Shown piece by piece: positions 11,421-22,859 of a stretch of 64,000 bases of DNA. The notes beneath the pieces are model-generated. The model worked only from the letters and a program-made list of their open reading frames with translations. It had not been told where the DNA came from and ran no database searches. The translations under genes were made by a program, and so were the position numbers. The stretch lies in the NCBI GenBank assembly GCA_015680685.1, contig MNCI01010409.1, forward strand, positions 51,748 to 115,747, written 5' to 3'. The stretch's first letter is position 1; every line of letters begins with the position of its first letter. Origin of the DNA: Gnetum montanum. Taxonomy: Eukaryota > Streptophyta > Gnetopsida > Gnetales > Gnetaceae.

Positions 11421-12370
11421 ATGTTAGCATATCCTAGGATCTATTCCAGTTAATTTAGGATATGACCAAGTAAAGGCTTTCAACCATTTGTTTGTTACCT
11501 TCAGCAGTCTCTCTTTTTGTGGAGGAGCAAGCTTAGTGTTAATAATTATCGATTTTCCATTTCTAATAAACATGTATTCCATACCAGTGGGCAATGGTTT
11601 TAGCTCAAGGGACTCTTGCTTAAACTTATCAGGGATTTCCAACTTCCCCCAGTTGATATTTTTAAGGTCAATACTTGGAAGTTGGCGATGGACTTTCTCT
11701 AATGTGTCTATGCTTTCGATGTAAGTGCAAGTCAAACCCTCAGTTGGTTCCATGCATATAGTTGAACTTCTCTCTTGATTAGTTGTTAGCCAATGGGTGC
11801 CTTCCTATCTTGTGGATGCTACATACAGGCATCTTTGTATATCAGTCACTTGTGCACACTGATTGCATGCAAGCAATGTTAAATGTTGCACAAACCATTA
11901 CTTATGCACACAATTACACCCTAAGTCACTGTATGTGATGCATGGAAGTTTCTTCTTCTTAATATTTTCAAATGTATTTTCCTTTGATATTTCCAAGGAA
12001 AGATTGTGGATTTCTAGGCGGACATCAACTGTGCTTAGCCATGCTCTTCCCAGTATGATTGGGAAATCCCCCTTACCATTGTTTACTTGAATCAGTAGGA
12101 AGTCAACTAGATACAACAAGACAGTGATAGACTAGTCGGCCAACTCTAAATGAATGTTACTCTTTTGTAGTAGAGGCAGGTTCTAGGCTTTGTACATTTC
12201 TTGAGAAATCAAGTTGATACTAGAACTTGAATCCAAAAGAGCCTTGCACAGTTCATTTTTAGTGATTTGTAGATATATTAGAGGACTCCTAGGATCAGAG
12301 AATTTCCTAGGAAGATGGATACCTTTTATCCAATCGGTGACGGCATGAGTTAACATGACAGTATGTGTTT
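11421..12370 (-). pseudogene. pol: Protease and protease-RT connector of element B
   Basis: The protease starts near 12310 with LLDSSSSINLIS, in which the Gly of the usual Asp-Ser-Gly triad is Ser. A beta-rich region follows (12119-11898) with FPIILGRAWLSTVDVRLEI, equivalent to the late protease ILGR motif. The connector is open at 11753-11424 and leads to the RT thumb-proximal words WSYPKLTGIDPRIC. C and D carry the same segments. Stops lie between the open pieces. Confidence 0.65.
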
Positions 12371-13195
12371 AGCACGGTTTTTGGGTTGAAGGGAGCTTTA
12401 AAGCTTCAAGTGATAGTGACGTGGTTGAAGAATCAGTTGCTTGTGGTTGGAAGGACTTGTTGGACTATTGGTTCTAAAGAAAGGTCTTTTCTTCATGTGG
12501 TTGTCAAAACCAATAGTAGGTTGAGGGTTAACAATCCTTGTGACGTTATGTTGCTGCAGTTGGATAAGGATTTCACCCTGCGTAGCTGGAGCAGGTGGTA
12601 ATGGAGTTAAGGATAGAAGAGGTGCAGCTAGATGAGAAGGATGGTATGTTTGTGGAACATTGCCCCTAGGAGAAGGAGTCCTATAATACTCACAGGCTTG
12701 GTAGTGAGGTTGAGAAGTGACATGACCAGTAGAGTTATGTTGAGAGACTGGCTGCTGCACATAATATCCATACGGGTCAGGTTGCTGATAAGGATACTAT
12801 TGCCTTGATGGTGGCATTCCCCATGATTATGGGTATTGCCACTGTTGATACTGCTTGATTGGTTATGATGGAGTTCCACTTGGATAATATGTTAAGGGTT
12901 GGTGGAACTACCTTGAATTACCTTGAGGATAAGGTAACCTTTGGGGTGTCTGCCTTTTGTTTAATCGTGGGTTGAGTGCATACACCCCAGACTCCTGCAA
13001 ATGTGAGATTATAGGGCAACATCACTTAGGATGGTCATATTGGCATATCTTGCATCCACTATCATTGTCTATATCCGAATCCACAACTTCTTCAATGATG
13101 GAAACTTTGTCCTTACCCTTGTTACATGCATGTTCAGTTTCTCTTTTTTTTATTTTTTTGCAATCACTACCCTTGTGGCCTTTTAGGATGCATGT
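12371..13195 (-). pseudogene. gag: gag C-terminus and linker of element B
   Basis: The right end (13195-13022) encodes GHKGSDCKK and then CKICQYDHPK, the Cys/His cluster of this family. A Tyr/Gln/Pro-rich linker follows to about 12400, partly open (12760-12398). The Gag core seen in A, C and D is missing because the element stops at about 13195, where C begins in the opposite direction. Confidence 0.62.
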
Positions 13196-14040
13196 GCTTT
13201 GGAGAATATTGAGAACAATTGGCATAAGTTGAAATGATTCCCAAAGACACTCATTAAGGAAGTAGAAAATTGGTACTAGTCCTTGGAGTTAGAATTACTT
13301 CGACAGTGGAGTATGATGTTAGAATTATTTAGTGACAAATATCAAACATACTCCCAAGTATCCAATCTAAGGAAGCATATCCAAGAGTGGAAATAAGGAA
13401 ACTATGAGCCCTTGGATGCCACTATTGGCTAATACTACTCTCTATTGCAGAAGTGTCTCGACCATAAATACTCTCAACTTGATCAACTTCACCATATCAT
13501 AGATGGATTGTAGTTTGAAACAAGGAAAAACATTAGTGTCTATGCTCAAGGGATATTGACAGAGTTAAGCATCCATAAGATCCAAAAGTTAATTGAGCAA
13601 ATAGCCAAGGAGGAGGAAGAATTGAGAAAGTGAGAAAGTGTAGAGAAATACAAGAGGGATCCTTCTATCTACAAAAGGAGGGTTCAATTTTATGACAGTG
13701 AGGATGAGTTAACTAGAAAAAACCTTGCCACTCCAAAAATTGCAATTTGAAATCATGGCTAAGGTTGACCAATTATGGGACTCCATGGACAATAAGTTTC
13801 AAGCTATTTTTAAAATTGTTGAGGAGTGTAAGGAGCAAAGTGATGAGTGTGAGTGCCGGAGATGTAAGGAAGGTGAATAAGCCACATCTAAGGGTAAGGG
13901 TAAGATTGTTGTGATAGAGATGGTTGTGGATAGTGAATCAAATGATGATGATGGGTGTGATGTTTACTAGTATGAACATCCCAAGGGATGTTATCCAATT
14001 GTGTCACACTTGCAAGAATCTGGGGTGTTTGCCTTACATC
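13196..14040 (+). pseudogene. gag: gag core of element C, N-terminus missing
   Basis: It starts at NIENNWHKLK, equivalent to NIDNDWKKLK in D, and continues through TLIKEVENWY, ELFSDKYQTYSQVSNL and an acidic/basic coil-like region (LIEQIAKEEEELRK). The Cys/His cluster at the end is degraded (YEHPKGCYPIVSH, about 13970-14010). Stops occur at Trp and Gln positions of the family, for example before SLELELL. The first third of the gene is absent at the junction with B. Confidence 0.68.
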
Positions 14041-15660
14041 CATGACTTGCACAAAGGTAAACACCCAAAAGATTGTCTTATCCACAAGGTAACTCTTGAT
14101 AGTTCTACCAACCATAGCAGTACTATCCAAGTGGAACTCCACTGCAACCCTATGAGTTGCACCAACAATGGTAGCAACCACAATCATGGGTGTTGGCACC
14201 TCCAAGATAAGAGTACCCCTACTGGCAACCAGATCCCTATGGTTATTATGTTCAAGAACCTTCATCTCCATGGGACTCCTCTAGTCATGTTGCCACTTAC
14301 CAAGCTCACGAATACCCTCTTGAAGTGTACCAACTATCATATCTAAGGAGGGATGCCACCTACTATCCTCATGCTCCTATTTCTACACCTACTCCTCTGC
14401 CTCCTGCACAGCTATCACCTACTCTATCCATGTAGGGTGACTTGCCTACCCAACCACAATAAAGAAATGCTATGAGGGTGGTTAATCTACAACTAGTGAA
14501 CCAACTAAGTGGGTTAGAACCACTATCAAAGAAAACCCTTCTTCTGACCTCATAGTCCACCAAAGCCCTCTGACACATTAGTGGTTGGTAGCCATGCTCC
14601 TCCACCTTCCTCTACCTCACCTTTATCCAAGTCCCCTTCAAACCAAAATCCCTCTTGAATCCATACTGTAATGTTGACCCATGTTGTATCTAATTGGATT
14701 CAAGCTGGTAACCTACCTAGGAAGTTAGCTAATCCTAGGAGTTCCTTAGTATATTTGCAAATTGCTGGGAATGAGCCTTGTAAAGCTCTTCTTGACTCTA
14801 GTTTTGGTGTTAATCTAATCTCACATGAGATGTACACTATGTGAAACCTTCCTCCCTTGAAGAAGAGAAATACCAGGCTGGAGCTAGCAAACTAGTTCAT
14901 CACTATTCCATTGGGACTAGTAGAGAACATTGTAACCACCATTTGTGGGTGGTCACATCCTATCAACTTCCTAGTAATCAAGGTGGAGGACTCCAAGGGA
15001 GACTTCCGAATTATTATGGGAAGGACGTGGTTGAGCATTGTTGATGCCAAAATTGAAATTGGAGATCTTTCCTTAGAGATATCTAAAGAAAATGAATTTG
15101 GAAAGATCTAGAAGAAGAGGATTCCATGTATTGCATACAACGATTCAGGGTGCGATTGTGTGCAGAAGTTATGCTCAATGAAGTGAACATCTATCTCTAT
15201 ATGTAAGTAGTGTGCACGAGAAGCTTAAATACAAAGATGTTTGTACGCAGAAACCACAAAACAAGAAGGCACCCAGTGGCTGATAGTTGATTCTAGCAGT
15301 AGTACATTATGCATGGAACCTACTAAGGGCCTAACGTGTGAATATGTTGCAAGTATGGATGAACTTGAGCAAGTTCATCACTAGCTCTTCAAGAGAGTAA
15401 ATGATGATATCAATTGCAGTGGGTTGGAGATTCTTAAGAATTTCTAATAAGAACCCCTTGAATTAAAGACATTACCAACTAGAATGGAGTATGTGTTCTT
15501 GAAAAATGGAAGGCTAGTCATTATTAATGCTAAGCTTGCTGCAAGACAAAAGAAGATGTTGATGAAGGTTGTGGAAAAATTGTCAACAACCTTTCCTAGT
15601 CATATTCCAAGCTCATTGGAATAGATCCAAGAATATGCTAGCATCAGATATACATCGACC
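14041..15660 (+). pseudogene. pol: Linker, protease and connector of element C
   Basis: A Pro/Tyr-rich linker (14041-14690) is followed by the protease, with LLDSSFGVNLISHEMY at about 14790-14840 and FRIIMGRTWLSIVDAKIEI at 15006-15060. The Gly of the DSG triad is Ser here. Open pieces lie at 14911-15111. The connector (15300-15640) is broken by stops. The arrangement matches B and D. Confidence 0.62.
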
Positions 15661-16960
15661 CTGCCATTAAGCCAAAACGATAGTCGCAGTAGCGTTTAAA
15701 TCCCAAATTAAAGCAGATTATCAAAGAGGAGATTAAGCAACTCCTTAAGGTAGGATTCATCTACCCTATTGCAGATAGTGAGTGGGTTAGTCCACTCATG
15801 ATCATGCCCAAGAAAGGAGGCAAATGATGGGTGTGCAGCAACTTCTAGCTGCTTAATATGGTAACTTTGAAAGATCATTTTTCATTGCTTTTTGTTGACC
15901 AAGTGTTAGACACCATTCTTGGGCACAACTATTATAGCTTTTTGGATGGTTATAGTGGCTATAACCAAATCTAGATCATAGCAAAGGACCAAGTGAAGAT
16001 GACTTTCACAAGTCTTTCGAGGACTTTTACTTATCATCAAATGCCATTCAGTCTATGTAATGCCCTAGTTACATTCTGATGATTAGTCCTTAGCATTTTT
16101 CAACAATAAATTGATAGTGGGATAGAAGTCTTCATGGATGGCTTTTCTATCTAGGGAGCTACATTTGAGCAAGCCCTAGATTGTCTTGAGTAGGTGTTGA
16201 GGAGATGTGTCAAAACAAACTTCTAGCTCAATTGGCAAAAGAGCCATCTTATGGTCTAAGAAGGCATAGTCTTGGGGCACCATATCTCAAAAGCAAGAAT
16301 TGAGGTGGATCCTAAAAAGATAAGAGTCATCCAAGGAATAACCCGTCAACCAGAAATAGTTAAAGAAGTGCAGTCATTCCTTGGTCATACTAGCTACTAT
16401 CAACGCTTCATCGAGAACTTTTTCAAAATTGCCAAGCTATTAATTAAATTAACAAAGAAAGATGCACCATTTGTCTAGACCCTTGCATGTGAAACAACAT
16501 TTCAACAATTGAAGTGGAAGCTTATTTAAACCATAATTCTACAAGCACTTGATTTGTTTAGGCTGTTTCATGTGATCATTGATGCATTAAATTATGCTTT
16601 GTGGGTAGTTCTTATGCAACTAGATGATAAAAAATGTCCATATTACATTCATTGTGCAAGCCAAAGTATCATAGGTGCACAACTAAATTACACCACTATG
16701 GAAAAGGAGTTGATGATAGTGGTGTTTGCCTTAGAAAATCTCAAGCACTATGTGCTTGGTTATCAAGTGTTTGTGCACACAAATCATAGTGCCATCTAGT
16801 TTTTAATGAACAAATCGAAAGTAAGCCCTTGTGTCATATGGTGGCTCATGGTTTTGCAAGAGTTCAATCTCAAAATGGTAGATTGAAAGGGTGTGAAAAA
16901 TGTGATCGCTGAACACTTATCATAGTTAAGATGGGATGACAAGGAGAAAGAAAGCCCCTT
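15661..16960 (+). pseudogene. pol: Reverse transcriptase and RNase H of element C
   Basis: RT is seen from KLKQIIKEEI (about 15710) through FLDGYSGYNQI to FMDGFSI at about 16131-16155, where the second Asp of the active-site pair is Gly, so the enzyme would be inactive. RNase H (16550-16800, open) reads IIDALNYALW, NYTTMEKELMIVVFAL and VFVHTNH; the final Asp is Asn. Stops include a TGA where D has Trp (KGGKW, 15823-15831). Confidence 0.75.
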
Positions 16961-17149
16961 ATTTGATCAATTTCTTGATGAATCTCTTCTTATAGGGCCT
17001 ATTAATGCACAAATTCCCAATGAACCAAGATGGTATGACACCATTCTCACTTATCTGCTTAAGCAAGAACTGCCAAAAGGGATAAACACCTAAAGGAAAT
17101 AATAGTTTCTTTACCAGGTTAATCATTTCATGGAAATCAACGGAAACCT

Positions 17150-18371
17150 TTATAAAGTATGTCCCGATGGCCTGGTATGCTAGGTTGTCCTTGACATGGA
17201 TCAACTGTGCATTCTCTAGGATGCTCATGAAGGCCCTTGTGAGGGCCATTATGCTGGGAGATGCATGATCATAAAAATCCTCATGGTAGGATATTACTAG
17301 CCAACAATCTTCAGGGATGCATACCAATTCGTCTACACTTGTGATCATTGTTAGAGGAATGGTGGAATGACAACTTGAATGGAGGGGCCACAGTAATGGA
17401 TTTAGCCTCTCAAGCAATTCAATATTTGAGGAATTGACTTTATGGGTTCCATCATATCTTTGTCAAATGGAAAGGCATATATAATAGTTGTAGTTGACTA
17501 TTGTACTAAGTGGGCAAAAGTAGCAGCCGTCACAGATTATACATCCTCTACTGCTACTTGGTTTGTACAATAGAACATCATAAATAGGTTTGGTATGCCT
17601 CATGCATTAATTTCTAACAATGGAACTCATTTCATAGGTGCCACTTTTCAAAAACTAATGCAACACTTGGGGGTGAGCACAAACTCACAACACCTTATCA
17701 CCCTTAAGCCAATGGTCAAGCTAAATTCACTAATTAGGAGATTACAAAAATTATAATGTGCACTATTCGCAAGTACTGAAGGGACTAGAGAACCAAATTA
17801 AATGATGCCCTTTGGGCTTATTTCTCCACATGGAAGCTTTTCATAGGTTATTCTCCCTATGAGCTTGTGTATGGAAAACTACCAACACTAGCCATTCAAT
17901 CTGAGCTTCATACACTCTCTACAACCTATGACCTTGACATGGATCTAAGTCTAGCACAAAAGGAAAAATTAATGAACCTCAACTTGCTAGATGAAAATCA
18001 ATTAATGGCCCTATCATCCAATGAAATGCATAAGGCATTGAACAAGAAATTCCATGACATCAAAATAAAGAAAGTCAAGTTTTAACTAGGAGACAAGGTT
18101 TTCTACTAGAATCTTGCACATGTGCCTCAATGAACCAAACTTCAAACATTGTGGGAAGGACCTTACATTATTGAAGAAACATTTCCATCTAGAGCCATGA
18201 TTATATATATATCTGATAGCCCAGACAAGAAGCAATTAGTCAACATCCAACAATTGAAACCTTTCCATGAGCCCAAGGCAACCAACTCAATAGCCACCTC
18301 ACCAGATGGACAACCACACTCAATTTTTCGAATCTCCTCCTTCCAACTTAGTTGTGGGGGAGATGGCTATT
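17150..18371 (+). pseudogene. pol: Integrase of element C
   Basis: The finger (DAHEGPCEGHYAG, then CDHC) lies at about 17220-17340 and the core follows with GIDFMGS. The second catalytic Asp is Asn (SNNGTHF) and the catalytic Glu is Lys (NGQAKFTN); both are G-to-A changes. A one-base frame change lies near 17675. The C-terminal domain (17867-18385, open in two frames) has LWEGPYIIEETFPSRAMIIYI and ends in SSFQLSCGGDGYL. D is inserted 5 bases after the word GTGGGGGAGATGG. Confidence 0.75.
18367..18371 (+). repeat. Left target-site copy of element D (CTATT)
   Basis: CTATT precedes the 5' LTR of D, and CTATC follows its 3' LTR (62647-62651). One transition separates them. Joining the two flanks restores a sequence that continues as the homologous tail in B. 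Confidence 0.75.
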
Positions 18372-19276
18372 TGATGAAGTGCTAAACAGTTGATGCATCG
18401 ACTGGGCCACGTATATGGGGTCCTATATACATGGTCACATCAATGCGGCCCTGTCGACGCATCTGTCCATGCGTCTACGTGGCCTTGTTTACATAGCACC
18501 TATTATAGCTTATAAATAAGTGTGCTTCTACCACAGTTAGGTATCTTTTTGGTAGTTGTAGCGAAGCTCTTGCAGTTTATTTTCATGAGAGTTAGAATAT
18601 TTTCCAAGTGCCCGCAGTAGATGTGAGAAAGGTGTCCGACTCTTTATTCAAGCACTAATGTACTTGAGCCCATTGGTGTGATTGACAATAAAGACGAGCT
18701 TTTCAAGCATTCCTTGCAGCAATTGGACTTAGTCATTTAAGCATTTAATAGTTTAATATTTCTATGCTTTAAGTAATTCCTTAAGTTTTCATTTTTACCA
18801 CTTTAATCGTCATTGCTCTTTTATATCTTGTAAAAACCATAAGTACGACCATCTCGAACGTAAACCCAACACTTGGCAACCCAGTGGTGCTTAATGTCTG
18901 GTAACCCAGTAGTGGTTAGGGGATGCTTAGGATGTGCATGGAAGATGGGATTGGATGCTTATGCTAGGAACAGTTAAGAGATAGAATAGAGTAATTATAG
19001 ATTAATGCAATATTCCATTCCTTACATTTCACTCCAAGAATTAGACTTTAGAAGATAAAGAGAAAAGCCATAAAAATCATTTGCCTTAATCTCACTTAAC
19101 CATTGCATCAGAATACCACAAGTGAGGTTGGGAAGATAACGATCATTCTAACACAAGGTTTTGTTGGTTAGGGTTTGGTGTATGCAAAGTGCTTACAGTC
19201 TATGGAATTCAACTGAGTCGCGTGTGAATGCCCATGATTCACATGGTTGGGCATAGGGGTACCTAGCCACTCATCA
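18372..19276 (+). repeat. 5' LTR of element D
   Basis: The 905-base LTR begins TGATGAAGTG and ends CACTCATCA, with 6-base terminal inverted repeats TGATGA/TCATCA. It is followed by the primer site and matched by the 3' LTR at 61743. U3 contains repeated CATCGAC and GTATATG-like words. R/U5 includes a near-unchanged stretch CAAGTGCCCGCAGTAGATG (about 18605). Confidence 0.88.
18511..18518 (+). promoter_or_regulatory. TATA box of element D 5' LTR
   Basis: TATAAATA followed by AGTGTGC lies about 140 bases into the LTR. The 3' LTR has the same box at 61882-61889, and the LTR of B has TATAAATAAG. Transcription would be expected to start about 30 bases downstream. Confidence 0.65.
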
Positions 19277-19277
19277 T

Positions 19278-19295
19278 TGGCACCATTACTAGGGA
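19278..19295 (+). promoter_or_regulatory. Primer-binding site of element D (decayed tRNA-Asp type)
   Basis: TGGCACCATTACTAGGGA begins two bases after the LTR end. The Athila group is known to use a primer site of the form TGGCGCCGTTGCCGGGGA, complementary to tRNA-Asp. This copy differs from that form at four positions, all G-to-A or C-to-T transitions. This supports both the group assignment and decay of methylated cytosines. Confidence 0.75.
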
Positions 19296-19440
19296 CTATT
19301 AGTCTTACATGCGCCATCTAACCTTAGCAAAATTATCATTCACATCGTTGGAATAGACCTAGGATAGTAAAATCTACGCATGCTAGGTAGTCTAAGTAAA
19401 AAGTAAGGTACACCAATCAGTGGATTATCTAACATCTAAA

Positions 19441-21260
19441 ATGTCTTCTTCTCATAGGTGAGATTGATCTAACCCACTGGTGCCACAAGAATATCAAGTG
19501 GTATACATACATCTAGATGAATATGTCCCCAACTTCACCTTTATCCTACATTAGGATGAGCATCTATGGTGGTGAGACATGGAAGGCAACATCATATTAC
19601 CACTTGACCGATTGGCTCCTAGAATGCTATTTCACAACTTTGCTAGACTAGGCATTCAGGACTATGGTGTGGAGTACATCATGAAGGACCATGACTATTG
19701 GGACTATCATCCAACTAAGGAACAACATGTACGAGACCAGCAGTAGGCAGAATGGAATGAACACATGAAGGGGAAATAGTTCAGTAACCCCTTATTCTTG
19801 TAAGGACTATAGGATGATGATGAACCTGTCTTTCATGATTTCCATTTAGGAGAACTTCCTTTGAGGGATTAGATCAATCAGTCCATCATTCAAAATAAGT
19901 AATCAAGTGATTGGGACCCCTAGGAGGATGGGGGATCACGTAGGAAGGGTCAGGGCAAAAGTAAAGATGGGAGTGAAGATTGAGGCCATCATCAGAGTAA
20001 AGGGGGAGATCAACACCGGGGCAGTGACAATTCCTCTTCATCTTCTCCATCCTCTTACTCCACTCTACCTTCATCTAGTTCTAATTCTAATCATAACTAT
20101 GGTAGAAAGGATCAAGGTGACGATGGTCGCAAGGGCCAAAGGAAACGATGTGAGGAAGTGCATGACCAATCATGCAAGTCTCACCATCATGAAAGGAGAG
20201 GCAACCCAAATCATCACAAACATTGTGGACTTTAGCAGGATTATGACTTGGATGAACCATTGTTGGCTACTCGAAGTATGCTCAATATCATCGAGGTAGT
20301 TCAAATACCTAGTAGGCACTTGAAAGATAGTCAGATCAAGCCCATTGACATGAACAACATCCCCAGATTTGAAGGAGGATATAATTGTTATCTGCAGACT
20401 CACTTGTAAGCATTTCATGGTGCTTGCACCTTGTAGAACATCGATAATGATTGGAAAAAACTTAAGCTATTCCCTCACACACTCATCAAAGAAGCATAAA
20501 GCTGGTATTAGTCTTTGGAGATGGAATCAATCAGGAGATGGAGTACGATGTTGGAAATCTTCAACGACAAGTATCAGACCTACTCTAGAGTGGCTAACCT
20601 GAGATGTCAAATCCAAGGGTGGAAGAAAAGTGGTCATGAACCCTTGGATGTAGCCATAAGCAGATACTACTCATTATTACATCTATGCCCTAGTGATGGC
20701 TACTCTCAGCATGCACAGCTTCGCCATATCATTAATGGACTTTACTTTGAAATGAGAAAGATCCTTGGCATGTATGTCCAAGGACGACTATCAGAACTAA
20801 GAGCCCATCACTTACAGTGCTTAATTGAGCAAGTGGCTAAAGAGGAGGGGGAACTTAGAAAGAAGGAGAGTGTAGAGGAGTATAATCAAGATCCTTCCAT
20901 CAGAAAGAGGGATGTCTGATTTTGTGAAGATGAGAAGGAATCACCACTGGATGCAGTGGTGAACCATAGGACCTTTCCCCTACAAAAATTTGCTTCTGAA
21001 ATATTGGCTAAGGTTGAAAAGATATGGGACTTCTAAAATTTCAAAGTGTTCTAAAAATCGCAAAGGAATCCAAAGGGCAGAGTAATGATCGTGATCGGCG
21101 TAGGAGGAATGAAGTTGAATGTGCCTACCATAAAGGTAAGGGCAAAGTTGCTGTAGCAGAACAAGTTTTCAACTCTAATACAGAAGGAGATGATAAATGT
21201 GACATATGCCAATATGAACATCCTAAGGGGTGTTGTTTCGTAGTGTCACATCTACATTAG
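19441..21260 (+). pseudogene. gag: gag of element D
   Basis: The start ATG at 19441 opens MSSSHR. The N-terminal part includes LPLDRLAPRMLFHNFARLG, then a Ser/His/Gly-rich segment (about 19960-20220). The Gag core (20470-20919, open from 20515) has TLIKEA.SWYQSLEMESI and YQTYSRVANLRCQIQGWKK, then a coil-like acidic/basic tract LIEQVAKEEGELRKKES. The Cys/His cluster CDICQYEHPKGCC ends the gene near 21240. At least ten stops are present, mostly TAG. Length (about 600 codons) is typical for this family in the window. Confidence 0.75.
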
Positions 21261-22560
21261 TCTAGGGTATATGCGTTGAATCCTCACTTGGCAAAGAGGC
21301 AAATGCCCCGAAGGTTGTCTTACCCACAAAGTAATCCCAGGTAGTTCCACCAATAGCAAGGATATTATCCAAGTGGAGCGCGACCACAACCTTACGAATA
21401 CTTTCAAAAATGGTAGTATCCATAATCATGGGGGATGGCACCTCCAAGGAAGCAGTACCCTTACTGACAGCTAGATCCCTACGGTTACTATGTTTAGCAA
21501 CCAGTCTCCCCGTGGGACTCTTCTAGTCATGCGACCTTTCAGAATTATTACCATCCCTCGTAATACTTCTAAGCATAGTCTCCATCACCTAGGGGGGAGA
21601 GCCCACATCTCTACTCTCCTCCATCACCTTCTCCTACTATCCCTACTCAGCAACATCCCACTCAACTATTGCTTGCTCCATCCATGCAAGGAGAAATACC
21701 ACCATAGCCACAACAACGTAATGCTACAAGAGCTATCAACTTACAATCGGCTTCTCAGTCGAGTGGATTAGAAGTGAAGCCACAGAAACATCCCTTTTTT
21801 TGGCCTAATAACCTAAACATACCCTCACACACACTTATGGCTAGTGCCTTTGAACCTCCCATTGCCTCCCCTATTCCACCCTTCAAGCAACCTTCAAACC
21901 AAACACCCTCTAATGTATAGATTGTCATGCTCACACATACTATGATGGATTGGATAAAGGTTGATCATCTTCCTCGAAAATTGTCTAATACATGATGCCT
22001 ACTCATCTATCTTCAAGTGGCAAGAAATGAGCTATGTAAAGCTCTTCTAGATTTGGCGTCGGAAGTCAACTTGATTTCACATGACATGTACAAGACTTGA
22101 AACCTACCCCCCTTAAGGAAAAGCAACATTCAGCTTGAGTTGGCAGACCAATCCATTACTATTCCCTTAGGATTGGTGGAAGACATTGTGACCACCGTTT
22201 GTGGGTGGTCCTATCTTGCCAACTTCCTTGTCATTTGTGTTGAGAATTGCAAGGGAAACTTCCCAATCATAATGGAAGAGCTTGGCTGAGCACGGTGGAT
22301 GCAAGATTGGGACTTCGAGATCTTTCCCTTGAAATTTCAAACGAAAATCCTTTTGGAAAGATCAATAAGAAGCACGTTCCATGCATCACGTACAATGACT
22401 TCGAGTGCAACTATGTGTAGCAGCTATGGTCTACTAAGTGGATATCTATTCAAGTATGTAGTTGATGCACTAAGGAATCGCAAGTTCAATAATGCCTGTA
22501 CGCAACAGCCACAAATCAAGAAGGCACCCAATGGCTGACCATTGACCTTACTAGCAGCAC
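21261..22560 (+). pseudogene. pol: Linker and protease of element D
   Basis: A Pro/Ser/Tyr-rich linker reaches about 21950. The protease has LLDLASEVNLISHDMY (22045-22095), where the Ser-Gly of the active-site triad is lost, and then LVEDIVTTVCGWSYLANFLV. Past 22260 the reading shifts frame. It is not functional. Confidence 0.62.
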
Positions 22561-22859
22561 GTTATGCATGGAACCATCAGAGGGAGTTGTACGTGCCTAT
22601 GTAGAGAGCATGGATGATTTGGAAAAGGTCCATCAACAAGTATCCATTGTTGATGACCGTGATAATTGTGGAAAGTTGTAAATCCATGAAAGTTTTAAAC
22701 AAGAGCCCTTGGAACTCAAACCCTTACTGACCCACTTAGAATATGCATTTTTGCAGAATGGGAAACTGATGATTATCAATGCCACCCTTGCTCCTAAATA
22801 AAAGAAGAAGTTGTTGAAGGTGGTGAACAAATGGGATGCTACTTTTGCATGGTCGTATC

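Larger units (their letters stand above)
6138..13195 (-). mobile_element. Element B: Athila-like element, 3' LTR through gag C-terminus
   Basis: Read on the minus strand the order is gag C-terminus, protease, RT, RNase H, integrase, a 1.8 kb tail and the 3' LTR (6138-6971). The 5' LTR, primer site and gag N-terminus are absent, because at about 13195 the sequence switches to element C in the opposite orientation. Insertion was into the gag of G after ATCAA (6133-6137). B keeps more catalytic residues than C or D but has many stops. Confidence 0.78.
13196..18371 (+). mobile_element. Element C, first part: gag to end of integrase (Athila-like)
   Basis: C runs on the plus strand from the middle of gag to the end of integrase, where D is inserted after CTATT (18367-18371). 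It resumes at 62647 with CTATC and the tail. Its 5' LTR and primer site are missing because it starts against B inside gag. The B and C proteins differ at roughly one residue in five over RNase H, so they are not a recent copy of each other. C carries the most damage of the four Athila-like copies, with stops and altered catalytic residues in every domain. Confidence 0.78.

Noticed and set aside
16959-17417. 152-codon minus-strand ORF
   Set aside because: It is the antisense shadow of the C integrase finger region on the plus strand.
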